Positions 42,252-50,213 of a stretch of 54,280 nt of DNA are shown one piece after another (position 1 is the stretch's first letter; each line of letters opens with the position of its first letter). Where the stretch lies: the NCBI GenBank assembly GCA_001314705.1, contig LJSU01000017.1, positions 1 through 54,280 on the forward strand, given 5' to 3'. The notes below the pieces were generated by a model. The model was not told the origin of the DNA and did no database searches. It saw only the letters and a program-made list of their open reading frames with translations. The DNA comes from Rhodobacteraceae bacterium HLUCCO07. Its GTDB lineage: Bacteria; Pseudomonadota; Alphaproteobacteria; Rhodobacterales; Rhodobacteraceae. The position numbers were made by a program, and so were the translations under genes.

Positions 42252-42944
42252 TCAGACCGTGATCGGTTCGAGCACCTGCGGTTCGATCACGTTCACGCCG
42301 GGCAGCCCCGCGGCGAGGTCGGACGCGTCCTGTTCGAGCAGCGGGAAGGTGCGGTAGTGGCCGGGGATCACCGTCTTGAAATCGAAATAGCGCTTGGCGG
42401 CCCAGGCCGCGCCTTTCATGTCCATGGTGAAATGTCCGCCCGCGCTCAGGATGCCGATATCGGGTTTGTAATAGGCGCCCATCCAGTCCATGTCGGCCAT
42501 GATGTCGGTATCGCCCGAGGCATAGATCACGTGGCCCTCGGCGGCGATCATGAAGCCGACCTCGGAACCGGCGCCGCGCGGGCCTTCAGGGGTGGCGAAG
42601 GTATTGGAATGCGAGGCCGGGACCATCGAGACCCTGACACCGTTCAGATCGACGGTGCCGCCCTTGTTGAAGCCCTCTGCCTCGATGCCTTCGTTCTCGG
42701 CGAAATGGCTCATGATGTCGTATTGCCCATAGGCCGGCACGCCGAGCTTGCGGCAGAGCGGCAGGATGTCGGCGACGTGATCGAAATGGCAATGGGTAAG
42801 CAGGATGTGCGTGGCGCCCTGCACCGCCTCGTCATGGCGGTCCTCGGGCAGCATCGGGTTACCGGTGAGCCAGGGGTCGATCAAGAGGACCTGACCGCCG
42901 GTCTCGATGCGCCATGAGCCGTGTCCGAGCCAGATGATGTTCAT
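42252..42944 (-). CDS. UPF0173-type metallo-beta-lactamase-fold hydrolase
   Basis: The 230-residue protein starts MNIIWLGHGSWRIETGGQ. It contains the metal motif HxHxDH (LLTHCHFDHVAD, about residues 48-59), a later His in VPASHSNTF, an Asp in YASGDTDIMADM and a terminal PGHYRTFP. UPF0173 proteins are metal-dependent hydrolases of unknown substrate in the cytosol. GGGAGG lies 6 nt upstream of the ATG at 42944. It does not form an obvious operon with the Crp/Fnr gene 135 nt further on. Confidence 0.9.
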   Translation of the reverse strand: MNIIWLGHGSWRIETGGQVLLIDPWLTGNPMLPEDRHDEAVQGATHILLTHCHFDHVADILPLCRKLGVPAYGQYDIMSHFAENEGIEAEGFNKGGTVDLNGVRVSMVPASHSNTFATPEGPRGAGSEVGFMIAAEGHVIYASGDTDIMADMDWMGAYYKPDIGILSAGGHFTMDMKGAAWAAKRYFDFKTVIPGHYRTFPLLEQDASDLAAGLPGVNVIEPQVLEPITV

Positions 42945-43098
42945 GAAATGCCTCCCTTGGGATTCGTGTGGTCGAAAGGAGGATAACATGTGTGGGGCGC
43001 TGTGCCAGTGGGCGCGGGCCGGGACCGGATCAGGACTGGCGGAACGGCGCTCCTGCTTCGCAGATCGCCCCGCCCGCCGTCCCGTGTGCCTCCGGCGG

Positions 43099-43120
43099 GA
43101 GTATTTGGGGCAAGATGAAG
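43099..43120 (+). repeat. Short dispersed intergenic motif, copy 2
   Basis: GAGTATTTGGGGCAAGATGAAG, preceded by CCTCCGGCG, lies in the 267-nt gap before gatC. It is related to the motif at 11378-11399. No other feature is evident in 42945-43211 apart from the gatC ribosome-binding site. Confidence 0.4.
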
Positions 43121-43211
43121 GGCTGGACGATGCCTTGGGGGGCCGCATTGTCTTGAAGCCGGGCGGCGTGGGCGCTAAGAGCCGGGGCAAGGAATGTCGC
43201 AGGAGGCGCGC

Positions 43212-43499
43212 ATGTCGATCGACAAGGAAACCGCCGCGAAGGTGGCAAGGCTTGCCCGGATCCGGGTCGAGCCGGACCGGCTGGAGACGCTGGCCGGGGA
43301 GTTCAACGCCGTGCTGGGCTTCATCGAGCAGTTGGGCGAGGTGGATGTCGAGGGGGTCGAGCCGATGGTGTCGGTGACGCCGATGCGGCTCAAGCGGCGC
43401 GCGGACGAGGTGACGGATGGCGGCATGCAGGACAAGATCCTGTCGAACGCACCCGATGCGCGGGAAGGGTTTTTCGCGGTGCCGAAGGTGGTCGAGTGA
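43212..43499 (+). CDS. gatC: Aspartyl/glutamyl-tRNA amidotransferase subunit C
   Basis: The 95-residue protein starts [20 protein letters not shown] at the ATG at 43212, with GGAGG 6 nt upstream. It contains the GatC pattern: a helix ([20 protein letters not shown]) and the extended [14 protein letters not shown] region that wraps GatA, ending FFAVPKVVE. GatCAB amidates Glu-tRNA-Gln and Asp-tRNA-Asn. Its stop overlaps the gatA start. No gatB is in the window. Confidence 0.94.
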   Translation: MSIDKETAAKVARLARIRVEPDRLETLAGEFNAVLGFIEQLGEVDVEGVEPMVSVTPMRLKRRADEVTDGGMQDKILSNAPDAREGFFAVPKVVE

Positions 43500-44986
43500 T
43501 GGCGGAACTGAACCGGATGACGATTGCCGCGGCGCGCGATGCGCTGCGCGCGGGTGAGGTGACGAGCGTGGAGTTGACCGAGGCCTGCCTTTCGGCGGTC
43601 GAGGGTGCGGGGGCTTTGAATGCCTTTGTTCACCATACGCCGCAGATCGCCATGGAGCAGGCGCGGGCGGCGGACGCGCGGATCAAGGCGGGTGACGCGC
43701 CCGCGATGTGCGGGATACCGCTGGGGATCAAGGATCTCTTTTGCACGCGCGGGGTGCCGTCGCAGGCGGGATCGAGGATCCTTGAAGGGTTTCGGCCGGA
43801 ATATGAATCGACCGTCACGCAGAACCTCTTTGATGCGGGTGCGGTGATGCTGGGCAAGCTCAACATGGACGAGTTTGCCATGGGCTCGTCGAACGAGACG
43901 AGCGTGTACGGCAATGCGGTGAACCCTTGGCGGCGCGGCAATGACGACGCGCCGCTGACGCCGGGCGGCTCGTCGGGCGGCTCGGCGGCGGCGGTGGCGG
44001 CCGATCTGTGCCTCGGGGCGACCGGCACCGACACCGGCGGGTCGATCCGCCAGCCCGCGGCCTTTACCGGGATCACCGGGATCAAGCCGACCTATGGGCG
44101 CTGTTCGCGCTGGGGGATCGTGGCCTTTGCCTCGTCGCTCGACCAGGCGGGGCCGATGACCAGAACGGTGCGCGACGCGGCGATCATGCTGGAGGCGATG
44201 TGCGGGCATGATCCGAAGGACAGCACCAGCGCCGACCTGGCCGTGCCGGATTTCGAGGCGATGCTGACCGGCGACATTCGTGGGCGCAAGATCGGCATCC
44301 CGCGCGAATACCGCATGGATGGCATGCCCGACGAGATCGAGGCGCTCTGGGCCGAGGGGCGGCGGATGCTGGAGGATGCGGGCGCGCAGATGGTGGATAT
44401 CAGCCTGCCGCATACCAAATACGCGCTGCCGGCCTATTACGTGATCGCCCCGGCCGAGGCTTCGTCGAACCTCGCGCGGTATGACGGGGTGCGCTATGGC
44501 CATCGCGCGACGCTTGCCCAGGGCGACGGCATCACCGAGATGTATGAAAAGACCCGCGCCGAAGGGTTCGGCGACGAGGTGCAGCGCCGGGTGATGGTGG
44601 GTACCTATGTGCTGTCGGCGGGGTTCTATGACGCCTATTACAACCGTGCGCGCAAGGTGCGCACCCTGATCAAGCGCGATTTCGAAGAGGCGTTCGCGGC
44701 GGGTATCGACGCGATCCTGACCCCGGCCACGCCTTCGGCCGCCTTTGGCCTGGGCGAGATGAGCGATGCCGACCCGGTGGCGATGTATCTCAATGACGTG
44801 TTCACGGTGACGGTGAACCTGGCCGGTTTGCCGGGGATCGCGGTGCCCGCGGGGCTCGACAAGCAGGGGCTGCCGCTGGGGTTGCAGCTTATCGGGCGAC
44901 CATGGGAAGAGGGCGATCTGCTGAATGGCGCCTATGCGCTGGAACGGGCGGCCGGGTTTGTGGCCAAGCCCGGGAAATGGTGGTAA
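43499..44986 (+). CDS. gatA: Aspartyl/glutamyl-tRNA amidotransferase subunit A
   Basis: The 495-residue amidase-signature protein has the Ser-cisSer-Lys triad. The Lys is in [11 protein letters not shown] (about residue 79), and the two Ser are in [12 protein letters not shown] and [13 protein letters not shown]. It hydrolyses glutamine and passes ammonia to GatB. The ATG at 43499 shares its A with the gatC stop; a GTG one codon earlier is the alternative. Length and motifs match the family throughout. Confidence 0.96.
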   Translation: MAELNRMTIAAARDALRAGEVTSVELTEACLSAVEGAGALNAFVHHTPQIAMEQARAADARIKAGDAPAMCGIPLGIKDLFCTRGVPSQAGSRILEGFRPEYESTVTQNLFDAGAVMLGKLNMDEFAMGSSNETSVYGNAVNPWRRGNDDAPLTPGGSSGGSAAAVAADLCLGATGTDTGGSIRQPAAFTGITGIKPTYGRCSRWGIVAFASSLDQAGPMTRTVRDAAIMLEAMCGHDPKDSTSADLAVPDFEAMLTGDIRGRKIGIPREYRMDGMPDEIEALWAEGRRMLEDAGAQMVDISLPHTKYALPAYYVIAPAEASSNLARYDGVRYGHRATLAQGDGITEMYEKTRAEGFGDEVQRRVMVGTYVLSAGFYDAYYNRARKVRTLIKRDFEEAFAAGIDAILTPATPSAAFGLGEMSDADPVAMYLNDVFTVTVNLAGLPGIAVPAGLDKQGLPLGLQLIGRPWEEGDLLNGAYALERAAGFVAKPGKWW

Positions 44987-45021
44987 TGACCGCGGGCGAG
45001 TCAATGTGGCAGGGTCTGAAC

Positions 45022-45780
45022 ATGCGGTTTTTCCTTTTTGGTGCGGCGCTCGTCGTGCTGGCGGCTTGTGAACCGTCGATCCCGGACAGTGGAGAAGGCG
45101 TGGGATTTGGCGACTATTCGGAATACCTCAGGCGTGAGGCGGATCGGGAGGCGCAACTGACCGGGGAAGACTCGCCCGGGGCACGGGAGGAGCCGGGCGC
45201 GCCGCTCTCGGCGACATCGGTCGACGCGGGCGGATCGACCGAGGCGGAGGACGAAGGTGCAGACGTCGCGGCGGCCGCGCGGGCGGTTCTCGAGTCGACG
45301 CGGACGAATGCGGGCGAGGAAGATGCGAGCGAGGAATCGGCGGAAGAGAGTTCGTCCGATCCGGCACCGGATGTCGTCACGGACACGTCCGGGATTTCGC
45401 GCGAGAACGATTTCAGCGCGGTGGATTCGCGGCGAACGATCGAGGACGATGCGGAGCTGCGTCGCCAGCAACAGGCGCGATACCAGCTGATCGAGCCGAC
45501 CGAGTTGCCCGAGCGCAGCGGGGAGAGCGGGCCCAATATCGTGGAATACGCGCTTTCGACTTCGCATCCCAAGGGGGAAAGCATGTACCGGCGCGGCGGG
45601 ATCAATGCGCAGGCACGCTATGAACGCAACTGTGCGAAGTATCCGTCGTCCGACCTTGCGCAACTGGAATTCCTCGAAAGGGGCGGGCCGGAGCGTGACC
45701 GGCTGGGGCTCGATCCCGATGGCGACGGCTATGCCTGTAACTGGGATCCGGCGCCGTTCCGCACGGTGCGCGGGAACTGA
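45022..45780 (+). CDS. Predicted lipoprotein with a C-terminal Excalibur-like motif
   Basis: The 252-residue protein has the signal sequence MRFFLFGAALVVLAACEP with a lipobox (LAAC) at Cys16. An acidic, Ser/Glu-rich and probably disordered stretch of about 130 residues follows. The C-terminal 60 residues contain YRRGGINAQARYERNCAKYP and end with LDPDGDGYACNWDPAPF, a DxDGDGxxC pattern like the Excalibur calcium-binding motif, with a second Cys nearby. Excalibur domains are usually extracellular and Ca-binding. An ATG at 44986 overlapping the gatA stop is an alternative start but gives an overlong signal region. It precedes an AmpD-type amidase by 8 nt, so a cell-envelope role is likely. Confidence 0.75.
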   Translation: MRFFLFGAALVVLAACEPSIPDSGEGVGFGDYSEYLRREADREAQLTGEDSPGAREEPGAPLSATSVDAGGSTEAEDEGADVAAAARAVLESTRTNAGEEDASEESAEESSSDPAPDVVTDTSGISRENDFSAVDSRRTIEDDAELRRQQQARYQLIEPTELPERSGESGPNIVEYALSTSHPKGESMYRRGGINAQARYERNCAKYPSSDLAQLEFLERGGPERDRLGLDPDGDGYACNWDPAPFRTVRGN

Positions 45781-45788
45781 CTCTGCCG

Positions 45789-46466
45789 GTGGACCCGGTC
45801 TGGTGCCCGTCGCCCAATGTCGGGCCGCGGCGCGCGGGAGCCAGGCCCGACATGGTGGTGATTCACTATACGGCGATGCAGAGCGCGGAGGCGGCGCTGG
45901 ATCGGTTATGCGACCCGGCGGCCGGGGTGTCGGCGCATTTCATGGTTTGCGAGCGCGGACGCGTCTGGCAGATGGTCGAGGAAGAGGCCCGCGCCTGGCA
46001 TGCCGGGGCGGGGCGATGGGGCGCCGTGCGCGATGTCAATTCTCGATCTATCGGGATCGAGTTGGCGAACCGGGGCGATCATCCCTTTGGCGAAGCGCAG
46101 ATGGCGGCGCTGGAAGGGCTGATGCGCGGGATCATGGATCGCTGGTCGATCCCGCCCGAACGGGTGATCGGCCATTCGGACATGGCGCCGGGGCGCAAGA
46201 GCGACCCGGGGCGGCGGTTCGACTGGCGCCGGCTGGCGTTGCAGGGGCTGGGCGTATGGCCCGGGCAGGCGGTGCCGGGGGATTTCGCGCGCGACGCGGT
46301 GCGGTTCGGCTATCCGGTCGGGGATGTGGCTGAGGACGTGATCCTCGCGGCGTTCCGGCAAAGGTTTCGGCCATGGGGCCGGGGGCCGCTCTGCGATGCG
46401 GACAGGGCGGCGATGGCCGACCTGGCGGCGCGTTTCCCCATTGACCGGGGCGCGCCGAGTGCCTAA
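45789..46466 (+). CDS. N-acetylmuramoyl-L-alanine amidase, AmpD-type
   Basis: The 225-residue Amidase_2 protein starts at a GTG at 45789. It shows the zinc His in VVIHYTAMQSAE, SRSIGIELANRGDH, and the second His/Asp set in VIGHSDMAPGRKSDPG. It cleaves the bond between N-acetylmuramic acid and L-Ala in anhydro-muropeptides. No signal peptide is seen, so a cytosolic recycling role (AmpD) is the best call. The last 55 residues form a helical extension found in relatives with peptidoglycan-binding-like tails. rnpB begins 9 nt after the stop. Confidence 0.9.
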   Translation: MDPVWCPSPNVGPRRAGARPDMVVIHYTAMQSAEAALDRLCDPAAGVSAHFMVCERGRVWQMVEEEARAWHAGAGRWGAVRDVNSRSIGIELANRGDHPFGEAQMAALEGLMRGIMDRWSIPPERVIGHSDMAPGRKSDPGRRFDWRRLALQGLGVWPGQAVPGDFARDAVRFGYPVGDVAEDVILAAFRQRFRPWGRGPLCDADRAAMADLAARFPIDRGAPSA

Positions 46467-46475
46467 CTGGAACCT

Positions 46476-46893
46476 GCGCGGAGGGCCGGATGGCCGCGCG
46501 GGGCCTTCGGGTCTTGCGAGGAAAGTCCGGACTCCACAAGGCAACGGTGCCGGGTAACGCCCGGGCGGGGCAACCCGACGGAAAGCGCCACAGAGAAGAG
46601 ACCGCCACGCGCACCGCTTCGCGGCGCGCGGGTAAGGGTGAAACGGTGGGGTAAGAGCCCACCGGGGGGCTGGCAACAGCGCCCGCATGGCAAGCCCCAC
46701 CGGGAGCAATGCCGAATAGGGATCGCGCGCCGGCCTGATCCTGGACCCAGGTCCGGGATATCGCGGCAGGGGCGCCTTGGCCCGAGCGATCCGGGTTGGC
46801 AGCTTGAGCCCGCGGGCAATCGCGGGACCAGAGGAATGGTCATCCAGAGGGGGCGACCCCTTGGACAGAATCCGGCTTACAGGCCCTCCGCGC
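46476..46893 (+). ncRNA. rnpB: RNase P RNA, class A
   Basis: The catalytic RNA of RNase P removes 5' leaders from pre-tRNA. The 5' end GCGCGGAGGGCC pairs with the 3' end GGCCCTCCGCGC (P1). The conserved core is plain: GAGGAAAGTCCGGACTCC near the start and ACAGAATCCGGCTTAC near the end, with the AGAGGAATGGTC-type J segment between. The length of about 418 nt fits alphaproteobacteria. End points are set by the P1 pairing and may be off by a few bases. Confidence 0.95.
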
Positions 46894-47027
46894 GTTCATG
46901 TCGACAAGTCGTGACAGGCTGGAAACCCGTGGCGCGGTGACCTATGATCCATCCAAGCGAGGACGGCCTCCCCCGTTGATCGGGCGATATGTCCGGGACG
47001 ACCCGGAGAATGATTGGGGGCGGCGAC

Positions 47028-47456
47028 ATGCGCAACACCAGGGAAAGGATTGTTCACGCGGTTTCCTTCGAGGTCTCGGGCCTCTTGATCCTTACGGTGC
47101 TCGGGTCGTGGGGACTGGGCTATCCGGTGACGGTGATGGGCACGGTTGCCCTGGTGGGCACGACGCTGGCGATGGTGTGGGTCTATATCTACAACCTGGC
47201 GTTCGACCGGGTGCTTGTGCGGCTGACCGGGGCTCTGCGCAAGCCGATATGGCTCAGGATCATCCATGCGATACTGTTCGAGGCGGGGCTGCTGATCATC
47301 CTGTTGCCATTCATCGCATGGCATTTGGGTATCGGGTTTGTCGAGGCGTTCTGGCTCGATCTTTCGATGGCGGGATTCTATCTGCTTTACGCGTTCGCAT
47401 TCAACTGGGTCTATGATCTGATGTTTCCGCCCGGTGGGGTCGAGAAACGTGGTTGA
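47028..47456 (+). CDS. PACE-family efflux transporter (AceI-like)
   Basis: The 142-residue protein has four membrane helices arranged as two bacterial transmembrane pair repeats. The signature RIVHAVSFEVSGLLIL opens repeat 1, RIIHAILFEAGLLIILLP opens repeat 2, and each is followed by WVYIYNLAFD or NWVYDLMFP. PACE proteins export biocides such as chlorhexidine and probably natural polyamines, driven by protons. The ATG at 47028 is chosen because the family begins with MRxxxERIVHA. Confidence 0.9.
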   Translation: MRNTRERIVHAVSFEVSGLLILTVLGSWGLGYPVTVMGTVALVGTTLAMVWVYIYNLAFDRVLVRLTGALRKPIWLRIIHAILFEAGLLIILLPFIAWHLGIGFVEAFWLDLSMAGFYLLYAFAFNWVYDLMFPPGGVEKRG

Positions 47457-47535
47457 CTCGCCTGCGCTATCCCTTAAAAGGCAGGCTTCATGAGAATTTC
47501 GCGGGTGCGATCACGCCCGCCGCAGGAGAAGACCA

Positions 47536-47703
47536 ATGGCGAAGCCGACCACCATCAAGATCCGCCTGAACTCGACCGCGGGCACGGGCCATTTCTACGT
47601 GACGAAAAAGAACGCGCGCACGATGACCGAGAAGATGAGCATCCGCAAGTATGACCCGGTCGCGCGCAAGCATGTCGAATACAAGGAAGGCAAGATCAAG
47701 TAG
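47536..47703 (+). CDS. rpmG: 50S ribosomal protein L33
   Basis: The 55-residue ribosomal protein [20 protein letters not shown]... ends in KEGKIK and has full family length. It belongs to the Cys-free form (no zinc CxxC). GGAG lies 8 nt upstream of the ATG. A TTGACT about 80 nt upstream, overlapping the end of the PACE gene, with a CTTAAAA 14-15 nt further on, may be its promoter. A clear intrinsic terminator follows. Confidence 0.96.
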   Translation: MAKPTTIKIRLNSTAGTGHFYVTKKNARTMTEKMSIRKYDPVARKHVEYKEGKIK

Positions 47704-47728
47704 GATCGCCTGACCTTTGCATCTTTTG

Positions 47729-47760
47729 AAGCCGCGCCTTCGGGGGCGGCTTTTTCTTTT
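47729..47760 (+). terminator. Rho-independent terminator of rpmG
   Basis: Stem AAGCCGC (47729-47735) pairs with GCGGCTT (47746-47752), with an inner CC-TTCG-GG tetraloop helix, followed by a T-rich run (TTTTTCTTTT). It is 25 nt after the rpmG stop. Confidence 0.9.
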
Positions 47761-47886
47761 GGCTTGACGGTTCCGCCATTGCATCCCGCCTGCATCGCGC
47801 CCGGCCGGTGGCATCCGCTGTGCACCTGTTCCCGGGACGCGCGGTGCGAATTTTTCCTTTCGTCGCGCGGCAAGCTGCGCTAAGGC

Positions 47887-48080
47887 ACGAGGTGCTTCGG
47901 TCCGGACGGGAAACCGTCCGGTGAAAAGGGAACACGGTGCGCCAGGCCCAGGCCTGGCAATTCCGTGACTGCCCCCGCAACTGTAAGCGGCGAGCGAAGC
48001 CGGACCATGTCACTGTTGCGCGGATCGCGCGATGGGAAGACCCGGCCAAGCGACGACCCGCGAGTCAGGAGACCTGCCGG
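47887..48080 (+). promoter_or_regulatory. Cobalamin (adenosylcobalamin-type) riboswitch
   Basis: The leader shows the B12-box architecture. An 8-bp GNRA hairpin (CCGGACGG-GAAA-CCGTCCGG) comes first, then GAAAAGGGAACACGGTG, then CTGCCCCCGCAACTGTAAGC. CACTG, GGGAAG and the closing CGAGTCAGGAGACCTGCCGG follow. It binds a cobamide and lowers expression of the downstream btuB transporter operon when the cofactor is plentiful. Ends are approximate. The expression platform appears to be the stem that covers the btuB ribosome-binding site. Confidence 0.95.
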
Positions 48081-48164
48081 AGTGATCACCCTGTCCGGGC
48101 GCGGGGCGCGCATCGGCAACGGACCTTCCGTAGTGGTGGCATCCTCACCGTCTGCGGACTCGAT

Positions 48165-48219
48165 CTTTCTTCCGCAGGCACAGACTCGAAGCTTCGCGCG
48201 ATGCGCGAACGGAAGGAAG
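48165..48219 (+). promoter_or_regulatory. Predicted Shine-Dalgarno-sequestering stem of btuB
   Basis: CTTTCTTCCG (48165-48174) can pair with CGGAAGGAAG (48210-48219), the btuB ribosome-binding site, over 10 bp with one G-U. The intervening loop holds its own perfect hairpin TTCGCGC-GAT-GCGCGAA. A competing 8-nt complement, CCTTCCGT at 48124-48131, pairs with ACGGAAGG (48209-48216). These are candidate OFF-state structures between the riboswitch and the start codon. Confidence 0.6.
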
Positions 48220-48227
48220 ACGACGAT

Positions 48228-50051
48228 ATGACACGACCCATTACCAGAACCCGTCTGCTGACCTCATCTGCGGTTGCTGCGCTGATTGCGCAAGCACCGG
48301 CCCTCCATGCCCAGGAGGGGGATGTGACCGACCTCGGCACGCTTGTCCTCTCGGGCAGCCTGATCCCGCAACCGATGAGCAAGACCGGCGCCACGGTCGA
48401 TATCCTCGAAGAGGAGGACCTCGACGGGGACACGCGGCCGCTGGCCGATACGCTGTCGCGCAAGCCGGGCATGAGTTTCACGCAAAGCGGGCCGCTTGGA
48501 CAAACGAGCAGCCTCTCCGTCCGGGGCCTGCCGGCGCGCTATGTCGGTGTGCGCATCGACGGGATTGACGTGACCGACGCCGCGGGCACGCAGGTGCAGT
48601 TCGATTTCGGCGGGCTGACCAATGCGGGGCTCGATCGGGTCGAACTGCTCAAGGGGTCGCAATCGGCGCTTTACGGCTCCGAGGCGATCGGCGGCGTGGT
48701 CGATATCACGACCGCGCGGCCAACGAAGCTCGGCTTTTCCACGCGAGTCGGCGCGGAGGCGGGGAGTTACGGCACCTATTCCGGCAACGTGATGCTGGGA
48801 TACAAGGACGACCGCGGCGAGGTTGCGCTGAATGTCTCGCGCCTCGAGAGCGAGGGGTTCTCGGCCCTTTCGGACAATACCGAGAAGGACGGTGCCGAGC
48901 AGACCACCGCGAACCTGACCCTGCGTTATGACGTGAGCGAGGCCGTCACGGTGGGCGGTGCGATCTACTATCGCGATCTCGATTTCGACTTTGACAACAT
49001 GGCCGGCGATCCGAGCGGTACCGGGCAGACCCGGGAGCGCGGCGCGCGCGTTTTTGCCGAGTTGACCACCGGGCGGGTCACCCATGAATTGAGCTACAGC
49101 CATTTCGAGTCGAACCGCGACTTGGAGACGGCGACCTATACCTCGACCTTCGACAGCACCCGCGACCAGGTTGCCTATCTGGGCAGCGCGTCACTGGGCG
49201 GGGCGTCGAACGCGACTCTGAACTTCGGGCTCGACTATACCGAGGAGCGTTACAAGACGGTGGGCGGCGCCGATACGCGCTCGGCCTTTGCCGAGCTTCT
49301 GTTGCAGCCCGGTGATTTCGACCTGTCGCTGGCCCTGCGCCACGACGAGCATTCGCAGTTCGGCGGCCACGCGAGCGGGCGGGTCGCCGGGGTCTGGCAT
49401 GTCACGGACGCGACCGATATTCGCGCCACGCTGGCCACCGGGTTTCGTGCGCCGTCGCTCAACGAGCTTTACGGTCCGTTCGGCGGCAATCCCGCGCTTG
49501 ACCCCGAGCAGAGCCGCAGTGCCGAGCTGGGCGTCGAACATCGGTTCGGCAGTGTCGGGTCGGTTCGCGGGACGCTGTTTTACACCGAGGTCGATGACCT
49601 GATCGATTACAACTTTCCCACGGGTTATGTGCAGGTGCCGGGCACATCGGTCAGCAAGGGATTCGAGATGTCGGGGCGCTATGCGCTGAGCGACCGATAC
49701 ACGATCTATGGCGCCTATACCCATGTCGATGCCAAGGATGGCAACGGCCAGCGCCGCGCCCGGGTGCCGCGCAACACGACCGTGCTGGGGCTGGACGCGG
49801 AGGTCACGCCGAAGCTGTCGGGCAATATCGAGGTCAAGCATGCGAGCGGCGCCGAGGCGAGTGCCTTCGCCCCAGCGGGCCACAAGGTCGGTGATTACAC
49901 GCTCGTCAATGTCGGGGTGGATTATGCCGTGGTGGACAACGCCCGGGCCTATCTGCGCATCGAGAACCTGACCGACGAGGATTACGAGACCGTGGGCGGC
50001 TATAACCAGCCGGGTCGTTCCGTGTATTTCGGGATTCGTGCGGAGTTCTAG
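48228..50051 (+). CDS. btuB: TonB-dependent cobamide receptor BtuB
   Basis: The 607-residue outer-membrane receptor has a signal peptide (to about residue 28, ALHAQEG). Its plug domain shows GTLVLSGSLIPQPMSKTGATVDIL, SSLSVRGLPARYVGVRIDG and VELLKGSQSALYGSEAIGGVVDI, with the TonB-box region just after the signal. A 22-strand barrel ends in the C-terminal aromatic VYFGIRAEF. It imports cobamides using TonB energy. The ATG at 48228 follows GGAAGGAAG. The upstream ORF extension is riboswitch sequence. Its control by the cobalamin riboswitch makes the substrate assignment firm. Confidence 0.95.
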   Translation: MTRPITRTRLLTSSAVAALIAQAPALHAQEGDVTDLGTLVLSGSLIPQPMSKTGATVDILEEEDLDGDTRPLADTLSRKPGMSFTQSGPLGQTSSLSVRGLPARYVGVRIDGIDVTDAAGTQVQFDFGGLTNAGLDRVELLKGSQSALYGSEAIGGVVDITTARPTKLGFSTRVGAEAGSYGTYSGNVMLGYKDDRGEVALNVSRLESEGFSALSDNTEKDGAEQTTANLTLRYDVSEAVTVGGAIYYRDLDFDFDNMAGDPSGTGQTRERGARVFAELTTGRVTHELSYSHFESNRDLETATYTSTFDSTRDQVAYLGSASLGGASNATLNFGLDYTEERYKTVGGADTRSAFAELLLQPGDFDLSLALRHDEHSQFGGHASGRVAGVWHVTDATDIRATLATGFRAPSLNELYGPFGGNPALDPEQSRSAELGVEHRFGSVGSVRGTLFYTEVDDLIDYNFPTGYVQVPGTSVSKGFEMSGRYALSDRYTIYGAYTHVDAKDGNGQRRARVPRNTTVLGLDAEVTPKLSGNIEVKHASGAEASAFAPAGHKVGDYTLVNVGVDYAVVDNARAYLRIENLTDEDYETVGGYNQPGRSVYFGIRAEF

Positions 50052-50080
50052 GGTGTGCCGGGTTTGATCAATTCCAGTCC

Positions 50081-50134
50081 GCCCGGGCGACTTGCAGCCC
50101 GGGCAGCGCCCGCCCCGCCCCATGGGCGGGCGCT
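50081..50134 (+). repeat. Two adjacent hairpins in the btuB-btuF gap
   Basis: Hairpin 1 is GCCCGGGC-gacttgca-GCCCGGGC (50081-50104, 8-bp stem). Hairpin 2 follows immediately: AGCGCCCGCCC / GGGCGGGCGCT (50105-50115 with 50124-50134, 11-bp stem). There is no T-run. They could stop or pause polymerase, or stabilise the btuB message, giving more receptor than ABC components. Confidence 0.6.
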
Positions 50135-50213
50135 TCGCACCCACCCCGGGTCGGGCGCTGCCCTCTCGTTGGGCATCGGGCGAGTTCGGTCAAATGCACC
50201 TCACCCATTGATC

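Noticed and set aside
42968-43156. 62-codon plus-strand ORF before gatC
   Set aside because: No ribosome-binding site and unstructured composition; the region holds a dispersed intergenic motif instead.
50064-50071. TTGATCAA resembling two FNR half-sites after btuB
   Set aside because: The 4-nt spacer needed between half-sites is missing, so it is not a standard FNR box.
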